Of a DNA stretch of 64,000 nt, positions 1 to 7,998 are shown piece by piece. Position 1 is the stretch's first letter. Each line of letters begins with the position of its first letter. The stretch is from Photobacterium aquae. GTDB taxonomy: Bacteria; Pseudomonadota; Gammaproteobacteria; Enterobacterales; Vibrionaceae. The position numbers were made by a program, and so were the translations under genes. The notes beneath the pieces are model-generated. The model saw nothing but the letters and a program-made list of their open reading frames with translations, ran no database searches and was not told where the DNA came from. The stretch is taken from positions 1 to 64,000 of the forward strand of contig NZ_LDOT01000016.1 of NCBI RefSeq assembly GCF_001029445.1, in the 5' to 3' direction.

Positions 1-1425
1 TTGCTGCGACTGACTGTTGCTGTCTTGTCGTTGCTGACCTTGCTGTGACTGACTGTTGCCGTTTTGTTGTTGCTGCTCTTGTTTCTGTTTTTGTAAGGAC
101 TCGACGACCTTGAGGTTTTCTGATGCCCCCGGATAGTCCGGATTGTCGGCCAACAAGTCCTGATAAGTCTTGGCGGCATTTTCCAATTGCCCGGCCTGCG
201 CATAGGCATTGCCTAGATTAAAACGAGAATCATCATCTTTTAGTGGCTTCCATGTGTCGATGGCCTGCTGGTAATCTTTGGCTCGATAATAGGCACTACC
301 TTTCCAGCGGGGATCATTGAAGTGTTTGGCGGCTTCGGCAAAGTTGCCTTGTTCAAACAATTGATGTCCTTGGGTATTACTGTTGTTGAACGCATCGGAG
401 ACTATGCTGGCATGGACAGGTTCTACAGGAATTAGCACGAGAGCTGCAGCAAGGACAATCCCTCGGCGAAATCCAAACAAAGCAAGAATAACAATGGGGA
501 TCATCAGCCAAAAGCCATTGTTGACCCGCTCTTCAAGTGTTTGTTGTTTGTCTTTGTTTGCCGCTTGTTCGGGTTTTGCGGTTGCTGCAATCAGCTTTTC
601 AACATCATGGTTACTGGTGTCGGCTTGAACGAAGATACCATTAGTTGCTTTGACCAAAGGAGTTATGGTGTTGATGTCCAATTTACTGATCACCGTGTTG
701 CCAGTATCGTTTGTGAGTAGGTGGCCGTCAGGAAGTTGGATCGGTGCGCCTTGCGTTGAACCAACAGCAAGAACGGATAGGCGGTAAGGATTTGCTTTTA
801 GCAAACTTAGGCTGGCCGCCGATTCGGATTCACTTAATCCGTCGGTGATCATGATGATATCACCTTGTTGAAAGCCTGCTTGCTTGAGCAGATCAATCGC
901 TTCTTTGATGCCTGCCGCTGCATTACTGCCTGCAATTGGCATGATTTCTGGCGACAGGTGAGGGATCAAGTTCGCGAGGGTTTGAGCATCCTTAGTTAGA
1001 GGGCTGATGGTGTAGCCATCACCGGCGTAGGCAACCAAACCTGTACTGCCTTCTTGCCAGCCTGGCAGTAAGTCCAAGGCTTTGTATCTGGCTTGCGAAA
1101 GTCGGTTTGGGGCCATATCGGTAGCATACATTGATTGGGACATATCCATCACCAATACTCGGGCACCAGAAAGGCTATATGCCGGTACGGTGTCTTTTTG
1201 CCAACTTGGGCCAGCCAGAGCAATGCAGGCCAATACCCAGACTAGGCTAACGCCAGGAATCAGGGCTTTCTGGCTGGTGGATTGGCCGATCCCCAGTTTT
1301 TCTGCCAGGTGCGAGGCAATTAGACCTTGCTGGCGTGTTGTGTTGCGGCGTAGCCAAGGCACTATCAGTAATAGGGGGACGAGTGCCAGTAGCCACAGAG
1401 GATAAAGAAAAGTAAATTCACTCAT
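1..1425 (-). CDS. BatB-like protein, VWA domain plus TPR (partial)
   Basis: The reading frame starts at an ATG at 1425 and runs off the left edge after 475 codons without a stop. The N-terminus has two hydrophobic segments, then a von Willebrand A domain with the MIDAS motif DMSQSMYATD and a later TDGLSES. After another membrane segment come TPR-like helices (FEQGNFAEAAKHF, FNLGNAYAQAGQLENAAKTY) and a Gln/Asn/Ser-rich tail that is still open at base 1. This is the BatB (or BatB/BatC fusion) architecture of aerotolerance-type operons. Its start lies inside the end of batA (8-base overlap), so the two are translationally coupled. The exact physiological role is not established for most members. 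Confidence 0.85.
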   Translation of the reverse strand, partial: MSEFTFLYPLWLLALVPLLLIVPWLRRNTTRQQGLIASHLAEKLGIGQSTSQKALIPGVSLVWVLACIALAGPSWQKDTVPAYSLSGARVLVMDMSQSMYATDMAPNRLSQARYKALDLLPGWQEGSTGLVAYAGDGYTISPLTKDAQTLANLIPHLSPEIMPIAGSNAAAGIKEAIDLLKQAGFQQGDIIMITDGLSESESAASLSLLKANPYRLSVLAVGSTQGAPIQLPDGHLLTNDTGNTVISKLDINTITPLVKATNGIFVQADTSNHDVEKLIAATAKPEQAANKDKQQTLEERVNNGFWLMIPIVILALFGFRRGIVLAAALVLIPVEPVHASIVSDAFNNSNTQGHQLFEQGNFAEAAKHFNDPRWKGSAYYRAKDYQQAIDTWKPLKDDDSRFNLGNAYAQAGQLENAAKTYQDLLADNPDYPGASENLKVVESLQKQKQEQQQQNGNSQSQQGQQRQDSNSQSQQ

Positions 1426-2395
1426 GACGCTTTCTCAATATCATTACAACAACCGAGAACAGTAACGCAATCCCGAGAGGGTAGCGGAACAACTCTTGCC
1501 GTGGCCGCCATGTTTGTTGCGCGGTATTGACCGGTTCTAGTTGGTTAATAATGTCGTAGATTTTTTCCAATTCTTGCGGATTGCGTGCTCGGAAGTATTG
1601 GCCTCCTGTCATATCGGCAATACGTTTGAGCGTTCTTTCGTCTAGATCCTGTGATGGATTAACCGTTCGGGTTGAAAAGAAGGTTCTTTGTTCCATTTCT
1701 TCAGCGCCGACACCCACGGTATAGATAGTCGCTTTACTTTTGGCGGCCAGTCGGGCGGCTTCTAGAGGATCGATGACCCCGGCAGTATTGGCACCGTCGC
1801 TGAGCAAGATAATGACCCGCTGTGGTGCATCGCTTTCAATAAAGGTTTTGGTGGCGATCCCAAGCCCTTCACCGATTGCTGTACTTTGGCCGATGAGTCC
1901 CAGCACCGTTCGTCCTAACTGATCCTGTACCGTTTTTCGGTCAAATGTCAGCGGTGTTTGCAGGTAGGCATGGTTGGCAAATAGTACCAAGCCGATACGG
2001 TCGCCTTCGCGTTCTGCGATGAACTTATCTAACACTGCTTTTACTGCGGTAAGGCGGTCGGTGTTGTTTCCGTTCCCGAGATCCATGTCTTTGATCGACA
2101 TCGATCCTGATAGATCCACCGCCAGCATAATATCCCTGTGTTCAGGGTTTATATGAATAGGCTCTCCGTACCATATAGGACGGATCAAGGCTGTAATAAG
2201 ACATAGCCAAGCCATTCCCATAAAAATGCTAATCCAGCGGTTGCTGCGTTGTTGAATGCCAACCCCGGCCGGGAGCCTAGGCAGCCGAATGGCGGCGGAT
2301 GGCCTGTGGCGTGCCGGAGCGAACCGATAGATTAACAGTGGCAGAGGTAGCAGGAGCAACGCCCATAGCCATGCAAATTCAAGCATTTTTGTCAC
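1418..2395 (-). CDS. BatA-like VWA-domain membrane protein
   Basis: This 325-residue protein has N-terminal membrane helices (about residues 8-25 and 55-75), a VWA domain with MIDAS DLSGSMS near residue 93 and the second motif LLSDGANTAG, and a C-terminal membrane helix ending in RKRHE. The family binds a divalent cation through the MIDAS and works with MoxR AAA+ ATPases in envelope stress or complex assembly; the substrate here is unknown. It overlaps the DUF4381 gene by 17 bases and the BatB gene by 8 bases, indicating one mRNA. Confidence 0.9.
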   Translation of the reverse strand: MTKMLEFAWLWALLLLPLPLLIYRFAPARHRPSAAIRLPRLPAGVGIQQRSNRWISIFMGMAWLCLITALIRPIWYGEPIHINPEHRDIMLAVDLSGSMSIKDMDLGNGNNTDRLTAVKAVLDKFIAEREGDRIGLVLFANHAYLQTPLTFDRKTVQDQLGRTVLGLIGQSTAIGEGLGIATKTFIESDAPQRVIILLSDGANTAGVIDPLEAARLAAKSKATIYTVGVGAEEMEQRTFFSTRTVNPSQDLDERTLKRIADMTGGQYFRARNPQELEKIYDIINQLEPVNTAQQTWRPRQELFRYPLGIALLFSVVVMILRKRHE

Positions 2396-2888
2396 CTTCG
2401 TGAATTTGTGGCGAGTGGGTCAATTTGGCATGTTTGATCCACAGCTCAGATAATTTGAAGCAAACGCGGTATTCATCGGGAGTCAACGGCTTGCCTGAAA
2501 ACAAACCTTGCTGCCAAAGAGGGGCTAATTCCACAAACCCACGTTTTTTACCTGTTAACTGACTATCAAGAAACTCAAGCCATGCCGCGCCCGCTAACCC
2601 TGCAACATATTGTCGGGGCAGGTAGCTCATGGCGACTTGGCGCAAAAGCAAGTTGAGCTCGTTGAAAGATGACGGGTTGGATAACGATTTCAGTCGTACC
2701 AACGCCTCTTGTCGAGCAAGGCGCTGCTGTTTGCGTTGTTTAAGTCTCACGTAAAGATAGGCAATTGCGACAATGAGCAAGGCGATGACGACCCACCAAG
2801 CCCATCCCAAAGGCCAATAGCTTGGGATATCAGGAAGATGGATATCAACAAGCATGTCCATTGGTTGTGAGGGTTGAGCGTTAGTCAT
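2379..2888 (-). CDS. DUF4381 family membrane protein
   Basis: This is a 169-residue protein with one clear transmembrane helix (WAWWVVIALLIVAIAYLYV, about residues 29-47), followed by a basic cytoplasmic stretch and a helical domain. Position and size match the DUF4381 proteins that sit between the DUF58 and BatA genes in MoxR operons. Overlaps with both neighbours (8 and 17 bases) place it in the operon. Function is unknown; a role as a small membrane partner of the VWA proteins is inference from context. Confidence 0.8.
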   Translation of the reverse strand: MTNAQPSQPMDMLVDIHLPDIPSYWPLGWAWWVVIALLIVAIAYLYVRLKQRKQQRLARQEALVRLKSLSNPSSFNELNLLLRQVAMSYLPRQYVAGLAGAAWLEFLDSQLTGKKRGFVELAPLWQQGLFSGKPLTPDEYRVCFKLSELWIKHAKLTHSPQIHEGDKNA

Positions 2889-3879
2889 TTGCCCCTCCGG
2901 TGATTAGCTGTTCCGAGAACGAAGTGTAGGAATGGCCGTTTAATTGCCCCAGTTGCGTGAGTAACGGAATGGCGGCAGAGATGGAATGTAACGGCACCGC
3001 CATTCGTTTGCAGAATGCATGGAGAAATTGTTGCTGGTCATCATATAGCTGGCTCAACCCGTGACGGGTTTTGCTGGCGGAAAAATCAATCCATGTTGAC
3101 TGTTGGTCATCGGTGACGAAGGCGGTTCCTCGGTATGGGGTTTGGCCTGCTTCGAGAGGATCAGACAGGTGGACGAACTGAATGCGGTTATGCTGACGCA
3201 ATTGGCTTAACCGGCGCCTGTCGTTTTCTGTTAACTGGTAAAAATCGCTGATAATGACGATTTCGCTGCCTTTGGGGCATAGGTGCGCAAGCCGTTTTAG
3301 TGCATCAGAAAAGCGCTGACTAGATGGCTGTCCAAGATTGGAAAGTTGTTGGGTTTGGGCATTAATTAGGGCATTGATAACATGAAGTGCACCTTGTTGT
3401 CGTGAACGAGGTTTACATTCTGTTATTTGCTGATCGGTGAAGATGACAGCGCCGATACGGTCTTGCTCAGCAACAGTTAGCCAACTCAATAAACTGGCAA
3501 AATGTGCTGCCTGAACAGATTTGAGCATCAAGGTAGAGCCAAATTGCATGCTGGTGCTCAAGTCGACGAGTAGCATCACTGGTTGCTCGCGCTCTTCGGT
3601 AAATAACTTGGTGTGGGTTTTACCGCTGCGAGCGGTAACCCGCCAGTCAATGGCGCGGATATCATCCCCAGGTTGGTAGGGACGAACTTCGGCGAAATCC
3701 ATGCCCCGGCCTTTGTGACGGCTCTGGTGCTTGCCGCTCAGTTGTGACCAGATGCTGTGCGCGGGCGCAAGCCAGCGCACAGTTTGGTTTTTGTACTGGA
3801 TAAGTTCAGCAAGACACACATTAACACCATCACTGTGACGAGGCAGTGCAAGTGATGTGGCTTGATTTTTCATGCGCAA
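2881..3879 (-). CDS. DUF58 domain protein
   Basis: The 332-residue protein carries the DUF58 signature GKGMDFAEVRPYQPGDDIRAIDW-type core (seen at about residues 57-80, with GRGMDFAEVRPYQPGDDIR) followed by a VWA-like fold with DLSTSM. DUF58 proteins accompany MoxR ATPases and are thought to be client or adaptor proteins. The gene overlaps moxR by 10 bases and the DUF4381 gene by 8 bases. No signal peptide or membrane helix is obvious, so it is probably cytoplasmic. Confidence 0.88.
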   Translation of the reverse strand: MRMKNQATSLALPRHSDGVNVCLAELIQYKNQTVRWLAPAHSIWSQLSGKHQSRHKGRGMDFAEVRPYQPGDDIRAIDWRVTARSGKTHTKLFTEEREQPVMLLVDLSTSMQFGSTLMLKSVQAAHFASLLSWLTVAEQDRIGAVIFTDQQITECKPRSRQQGALHVINALINAQTQQLSNLGQPSSQRFSDALKRLAHLCPKGSEIVIISDFYQLTENDRRRLSQLRQHNRIQFVHLSDPLEAGQTPYRGTAFVTDDQQSTWIDFSASKTRHGLSQLYDDQQQFLHAFCKRMAVPLHSISAAIPLLTQLGQLNGHSYTSFSEQLITGGAND

Positions 3880-4826
3880 GCAACCTGTGCTAGTAGCTGT
3901 TCGATAATTTGATCCGGAGAAATACCTTCGGCCTGTGCTTCATAGCTTAATAGAAGACGGTGGCGAAGAGCCGGGTAGGCCATGGCTTGTACGTCTTCAG
4001 GAGTGACGTAGTCGCGCCCGTTGAGCCATGCATGGGCACGAGCACAGCGATCAAGAGCCAATGTCGCTCGAGGGCTTACCCCCATCTGCAACCATTCAAC
4101 AAGTTTAGGGCTGTATTTTTCAGGGCGGCGAGTTGCCATGATCAAGCGAATGATATAATGCTCGACCTCCTCTGCCATGTGGATGTTCAGCACCTGTTGG
4201 CGGGCATTGAAAATATCCTCTTGGCTAACGTTCACGGTTTCAGCTTGCTCAATACCGCGCGCTTCACCGCGATTAAGGCGCAAAATGGCCAGTTCGTGCT
4301 CACCATCAGGATAGTCGACATTCAACTGAAGCAAGAAACGGTCAAGCTGCGCTTCGGGCAGTGGGTATGTCCCTTCTTGTTCGATAGGGTTTTGGGTTGC
4401 CATGACCAAGAACAAATCAGGTAATGGGTATGTTTTTCGTCCCGCGGTAATTTGTTTCTCGGCCATCGCCTCTAGCATAGCGGCTTGTACTTTTGCCGGG
4501 GCTCGGTTGATCTCATCGGCGAGAAGGAGCGAGTTGAAGATCGGCCCAGGCTGGAAAGTAAATTCACCGGTTTCAGGGCGATAGATGTCTGTGCCAGTCA
4601 GGTCGGCAGGCAAGAGATCCGGTGTAAATTGAATGCGATGAAAGTTACCTTCAATACAGTCTGACAAGACTTTTACGGCACGGGTTTTGGCAAGTCCTGG
4701 GGGACCTTCAACTAAAATGTGACCGTCAGCTAGAAGGGCTATCAGCAGTTGCTTGACAAGCTCGGGTTGACCAATGACCTGACTACTCAGGTATTCTTGA
4801 AGGCGTTGAAAAGTAGACGTCAACAT
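3870..4826 (-). CDS. MoxR-family AAA+ ATPase
   Basis: The protein shows Walker A GPPGLAKT, Walker B LLLADEINRAP, sensor MATQNPIEQEGTYPLPEAQLDRF (in part) and the C-terminal lid with GVSPRATLAL, all typical of MoxR ATPases. An ATG at 4853 lies in frame, but the ATG at 4826 is preceded by AGGA nine bases upstream while the first has no Shine-Dalgarno sequence, so 4826 is chosen (318 residues). It is first in the operon with DUF58 and BatA/B genes and probably remodels or activates them at the membrane. Confidence 0.9.
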   Translation of the reverse strand: MLTSTFQRLQEYLSSQVIGQPELVKQLLIALLADGHILVEGPPGLAKTRAVKVLSDCIEGNFHRIQFTPDLLPADLTGTDIYRPETGEFTFQPGPIFNSLLLADEINRAPAKVQAAMLEAMAEKQITAGRKTYPLPDLFLVMATQNPIEQEGTYPLPEAQLDRFLLQLNVDYPDGEHELAILRLNRGEARGIEQAETVNVSQEDIFNARQQVLNIHMAEEVEHYIIRLIMATRRPEKYSPKLVEWLQMGVSPRATLALDRCARAHAWLNGRDYVTPEDVQAMAYPALRHRLLLSYEAQAEGISPDQIIEQLLAQVACA

Positions 4827-5517
4827 AATGCAGTGTCCTGTCTTGTTACTCATAGTATGTAGATATGGTCATTGAGACTAGTTTCAATGTTTTAAGTTCC
4901 TTTTGCTGAAACTAGGTCGAGTTAATTGCTTTTTTCTTAATCACCTTTGCTCTTGCTCGCTTGCTATCTGACGCTCATATACTTCTTTTTCCGTGACATC
5001 CTCTTCTGAATTGCGCCTGCCTCAAAAATGCCTGTTGTTATAGGAAATTGGGGTTCAGATGATGGCGCGTTGTGATTGTTTGTTGGTCATTTCATGGTGT
5101 GCATAATTGCGCGTTATTTGTGCACGCTTGGTAACAACGAATCATTAATGCCTTTGTTGTTTTCTTTATCATTTTGCGGAGTCGTTAAAATTTTGCTTTT
5201 GCGGGGCCGATCAAATGAAACAATGTTGACGCATTTGTTGATTAACCTCTTTGCAGTTCATTAATGTGATTCTATGCAGGTATATTGGTACGACCATTGA
5301 TGCAGTGAGTTGATAATAGTATGCGTGTGTGTTCTTATAATATTTGTGAAGTGTAGCAGTCATAGAATTGCCTTATTCACTCAATAAGATGAAACACAGA
5401 AAAATATAATAATGCGAAAAAGCATTAAGTCTGGTTAGTGGCCTTTAAAAGTAAAGACGTTAAGGTGTTGTTATTTAAGCTGTATATCATCATCTTGATG
5501 GAATGGAGTCTTCTCGA
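4827..5517. other. intergenic region between moxR and pha operons
   Basis: About 690 bases separate two divergently transcribed operons, so promoters for both should lie here. The strand is AT-rich with no convincing gene; an open frame at 5076-5264 has no ribosome site and a non-protein-like composition. I could not assign a specific -35/-10 pair with confidence. Confidence 0.5.
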
Positions 5518-6258
5518 ATGGAAAAAAAAGCATTAGTGACAGGTGCGAAGGGCGGTATTGGCTCTGCAATTACCCAAGGATTGGTGGATGCAGGGTTCAA
5601 GGTTATAGCAACTTACTTTCCAAGTGGGGAAAGCAAGGCAAAAGAATGGTTTAAAGAAAATAATTATTCAGATGAACAGGTAAGGTTGTTCCCGTTAGAT
5701 GTTACGGATGCAGCATATTGTGAAGAAGCGCTGGCAACATTGTTGCAAGAGGAAGGTAACATTGATGTTCTTGTCAATAATGCCGGAATTACGCGTGACA
5801 CCACTTTCAAACGTATGACGAAAGAACAATGGCATGATGTTATAACAACTAATTTGAATAGCTTGTATAACGTTACCCATCCGTTGTTCTCTTCGATGTG
5901 TGAAAAAGGGAATGCTCGGATTATTAATATTTCTTCGGTTAATGGCCTAAAGGGACAGTTTGGCCAAGCTAATTACTCAGCCGCTAAAGCTGGCATGATT
6001 GGCTTTACCAAAGCTTTGGCTGCCGAAGGTGCGCGATTTGGCGTAACAGTTAACGCGATTGCCCCTGGCTATACTGGCACGCCAATGGTTGAGGCTATCA
6101 AACCAGAAGTACTTGATAGCATCAAGGCGGAAATCCCCATGAAACGCCTGGCAGCTCCCTCCGAAGTTGCTGCATCGGTTGCATTTCTTGCAAGTGATGC
6201 GGCTGCATATATCACTGGTGAAACACTGTCCGTTAACGGCGGATTGTATATGCACTAA
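5518..6258 (+). CDS. phaB: acetoacetyl-CoA reductase PhaB
   Basis: This short-chain dehydrogenase reduces acetoacetyl-CoA to (R)-3-hydroxybutyryl-CoA with NADPH, the second step of polyhydroxybutyrate synthesis. The N-terminal nucleotide motif TGAKGGIG, the NNAG motif and the catalytic Ser-Tyr-Lys set (NISSVNG, then YSAAK) are present, and the C-terminus SVNGGLYMH is typical of PhaB. An in-frame ATG exists at 5503, but GGAG lies eight bases before the ATG at 5518, giving the usual 246 residues. It begins the order phaB-phaA-phaP-phaC common in Vibrionaceae. Confidence 0.95.
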   Translation: MEKKALVTGAKGGIGSAITQGLVDAGFKVIATYFPSGESKAKEWFKENNYSDEQVRLFPLDVTDAAYCEEALATLLQEEGNIDVLVNNAGITRDTTFKRMTKEQWHDVITTNLNSLYNVTHPLFSSMCEKGNARIINISSVNGLKGQFGQANYSAAKAGMIGFTKALAAEGARFGVTVNAIAPGYTGTPMVEAIKPEVLDSIKAEIPMKRLAAPSEVAASVAFLASDAAAYITGETLSVNGGLYMH

Positions 6259-6296
6259 TTGATTGTTAACCCTGAAATGAAAGGATGCATTTAATC

Positions 6297-7505
6297 ATGT
6301 CAAAAGTATTTATTGTTGCAGCTAAGCGTACTCCACTTGGCAGTTTTAATGGCGCGCTTAAATCGGTACCTGCTGCACAATTGGCTGCAGTTGCGATTAA
6401 GTCGGCGCTGGAACAAGCAAAAGTTGATCCATCACAGGTGGATGAAGTAATTCTGGGTAACGTTGTTGGTGCGGGGCAAGGTATGGGGCCTGGCCGTCAG
6501 GCTGCAATTGCTGCAGGTATTCCGGTGGAAGTGCCTGCTTATAGTTTGAATATGGTGTGTGGGTCGGGGATGAAAGCCGTAATGGATGCGGCTGCGCATA
6601 TTAAAGCCGGTGATGCCGAATTGGTTGTTGCAGCCGGTGCTGAAAATATGTCCCAGATTCCATTCTGTGCATCCTCTGCAATTCGTGACGGGCAGAAGAT
6701 GGGCAGCTTGAGCCTCGACGACTTGCTGATTACTGATGGCCTGACGGACGTATTCAACAATTACCACATGGGCGTAACGGCTGAGAATGTTGTGGCGAAG
6801 GTTGGGCTTAACCGTGAACAGCAAGACAACTTTGCTTTGGCAAGCCAGCAAAAAGCGGTTGCCGCGATTGAGCAAGGAAAATTTGTCGAAGAGATTGCGC
6901 CGGTTGAAGTAACTGCACGTCGTCAGACCAGTGTTGTCGATACCGATGAGTACCCCAAAGCCGATGCATCTATCGAGGGGCTAGCGAAACTACGCCCAGC
7001 CTTTAAGAAAGAGGGGGGCTCTGTGACTGCAGGTAACGCATCGGGTATTAACGATGGTGGTAGTGCAATTATTGTGGCATCAGAAGAGGCCGTTAAAAAG
7101 TACGGCTTAACGCCACTGGCTGAGATTGAAAGTTATGCGCAGGCCGGTGTTGATCCTTCGATTATGGGGCTTGGTCCCGTGCCTGCCGTAACGAAGGCCT
7201 TGGCAAAAGCCAATCTTTCGATTGCGGAAATTGGACTGTTTGAATTTAACGAAGCGTTTGCCGGCCAGGCATTAGGTGTTTTACATGAACTGGCTGACGA
7301 GCTGGGTACTCAGGTCGAGGATTTGGCCGAGCGCTCAAATGTAAACGGTGGTGCGATTGCATTGGGGCACCCGCTGGGTGCATCGGGCAACCGTATCATT
7401 GTCAGCCTTCTTCATGAAATGCGTCGGCGTGGTACAGAACATGGCCTTGCCACCCTATGTGTTGGGGGCGGCATGGGTACTGCCGTTGTATTGAAAAGCG
7501 TGTAA
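6297..7505 (+). CDS. phaA: acetyl-CoA acetyltransferase (beta-ketothiolase) PhaA
   Basis: Thiolase of 402 residues condensing two acetyl-CoA into acetoacetyl-CoA. The nucleophilic Cys is in NMVCGSGMKA (Cys88); the catalytic His is in GHPLGASG and the second Cys in CVGGGMG near the end. The ATG at 6297 follows AAAGGA at good spacing; an earlier in-frame ATG at 6285 has none. It lies 38 bases behind phaB, in the same operon. Confidence 0.95.
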   Translation: MSKVFIVAAKRTPLGSFNGALKSVPAAQLAAVAIKSALEQAKVDPSQVDEVILGNVVGAGQGMGPGRQAAIAAGIPVEVPAYSLNMVCGSGMKAVMDAAAHIKAGDAELVVAAGAENMSQIPFCASSAIRDGQKMGSLSLDDLLITDGLTDVFNNYHMGVTAENVVAKVGLNREQQDNFALASQQKAVAAIEQGKFVEEIAPVEVTARRQTSVVDTDEYPKADASIEGLAKLRPAFKKEGGSVTAGNASGINDGGSAIIVASEEAVKKYGLTPLAEIESYAQAGVDPSIMGLGPVPAVTKALAKANLSIAEIGLFEFNEAFAGQALGVLHELADELGTQVEDLAERSNVNGGAIALGHPLGASGNRIIVSLLHEMRRRGTEHGLATLCVGGGMGTAVVLKSV

Positions 7506-7523
7506 TAGAATAGACATTCTCTG

Positions 7524-7548
7524 GTGCCTAAAAAATGCGTTTAGGCAC
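7524..7548 (+). other. hairpin between phaA and phaP
   Basis: The sequence GTGCCTAA, a short loop and TTTAGGCAC form a stem of eight to nine pairs, followed by an AT-rich stretch but no long T run. It could weakly terminate or stabilise the 3' end of the phaBA message and so separate phasin expression from that of the enzymes. Confidence 0.5.
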
Positions 7549-7582
7549 TTAAATTACTTTAATCGAAATGAAGGAAACCGCT

Positions 7583-7930
7583 ATGTATACGGAAATGTTT
7601 AAGTCTTTTTCTGAGCAGACTGAAAAATCTCTAGCACCATATGTAAAGTTCAACAAGCTTTTCACTAAGAACGTTGAAGATCTTACCGAGCTTCAGCTTG
7701 CTGCGGTACGTGCTTATAGCGAACTTGGCCTATCTCAGCTTAAAGCTGTTAGCGAAGTGAAAGACGTTCAGTCTTTTGCTGCATTTAATGGTCAGCAGCT
7801 TGAGACGCTAACTAAGCTTTCTCAGCAGCTAATCGACGACAGCAATAAGTTTACGGCTATTGCTCAGTCGTTTAAAACTGAAGTAGAAGAGCTGGTTGCA
7901 GAGAACGTAAAACAAGCCACTCCTGCATAA
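7583..7930 (+). CDS. phaP: phasin family protein PhaP
   Basis: Small helical protein (115 residues) with the phasin_2 pattern: an amphipathic N-terminus (FKSFSEQTEKSL), Lys/Ala/Glu-rich helices and no membrane segment. Phasins coat polyhydroxyalkanoate granules and control their size. The start at 7583 is supported by AAGGA eight bases upstream; the in-frame ATG at 7568 overlaps that site. The codons are strongly biased (many CTT, AAA, GCA), suggesting high expression. A terminator follows directly. Confidence 0.92.
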   Translation: MYTEMFKSFSEQTEKSLAPYVKFNKLFTKNVEDLTELQLAAVRAYSELGLSQLKAVSEVKDVQSFAAFNGQQLETLTKLSQQLIDDSNKFTAIAQSFKTEVEELVAENVKQATPA

Positions 7931-7946
7931 GTGAAATGACCGTTCA

Positions 7947-7974
7947 GCCGTCCATTATTATGGACGGCTTTTTT
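7947..7974 (+). terminator. intrinsic terminator between phaP and phaC
   Basis: GCCGTCCA, a six-base loop and TGGACGGC form a perfect eight-pair stem followed by six T residues. It lies between the phasin stop and the phaC ribosome site, so it should reduce read-through from the highly expressed phasin into the synthase. Confidence 0.85.
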
Positions 7975-7998
7975 AGTCCAAGTGTCGAGGTCATTACC

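Noticed and set aside
5076..5264. 62-codon open frame in the moxR-phaB intergenic region
   Set aside because: No ribosome site, odd composition and located in the expected promoter region.
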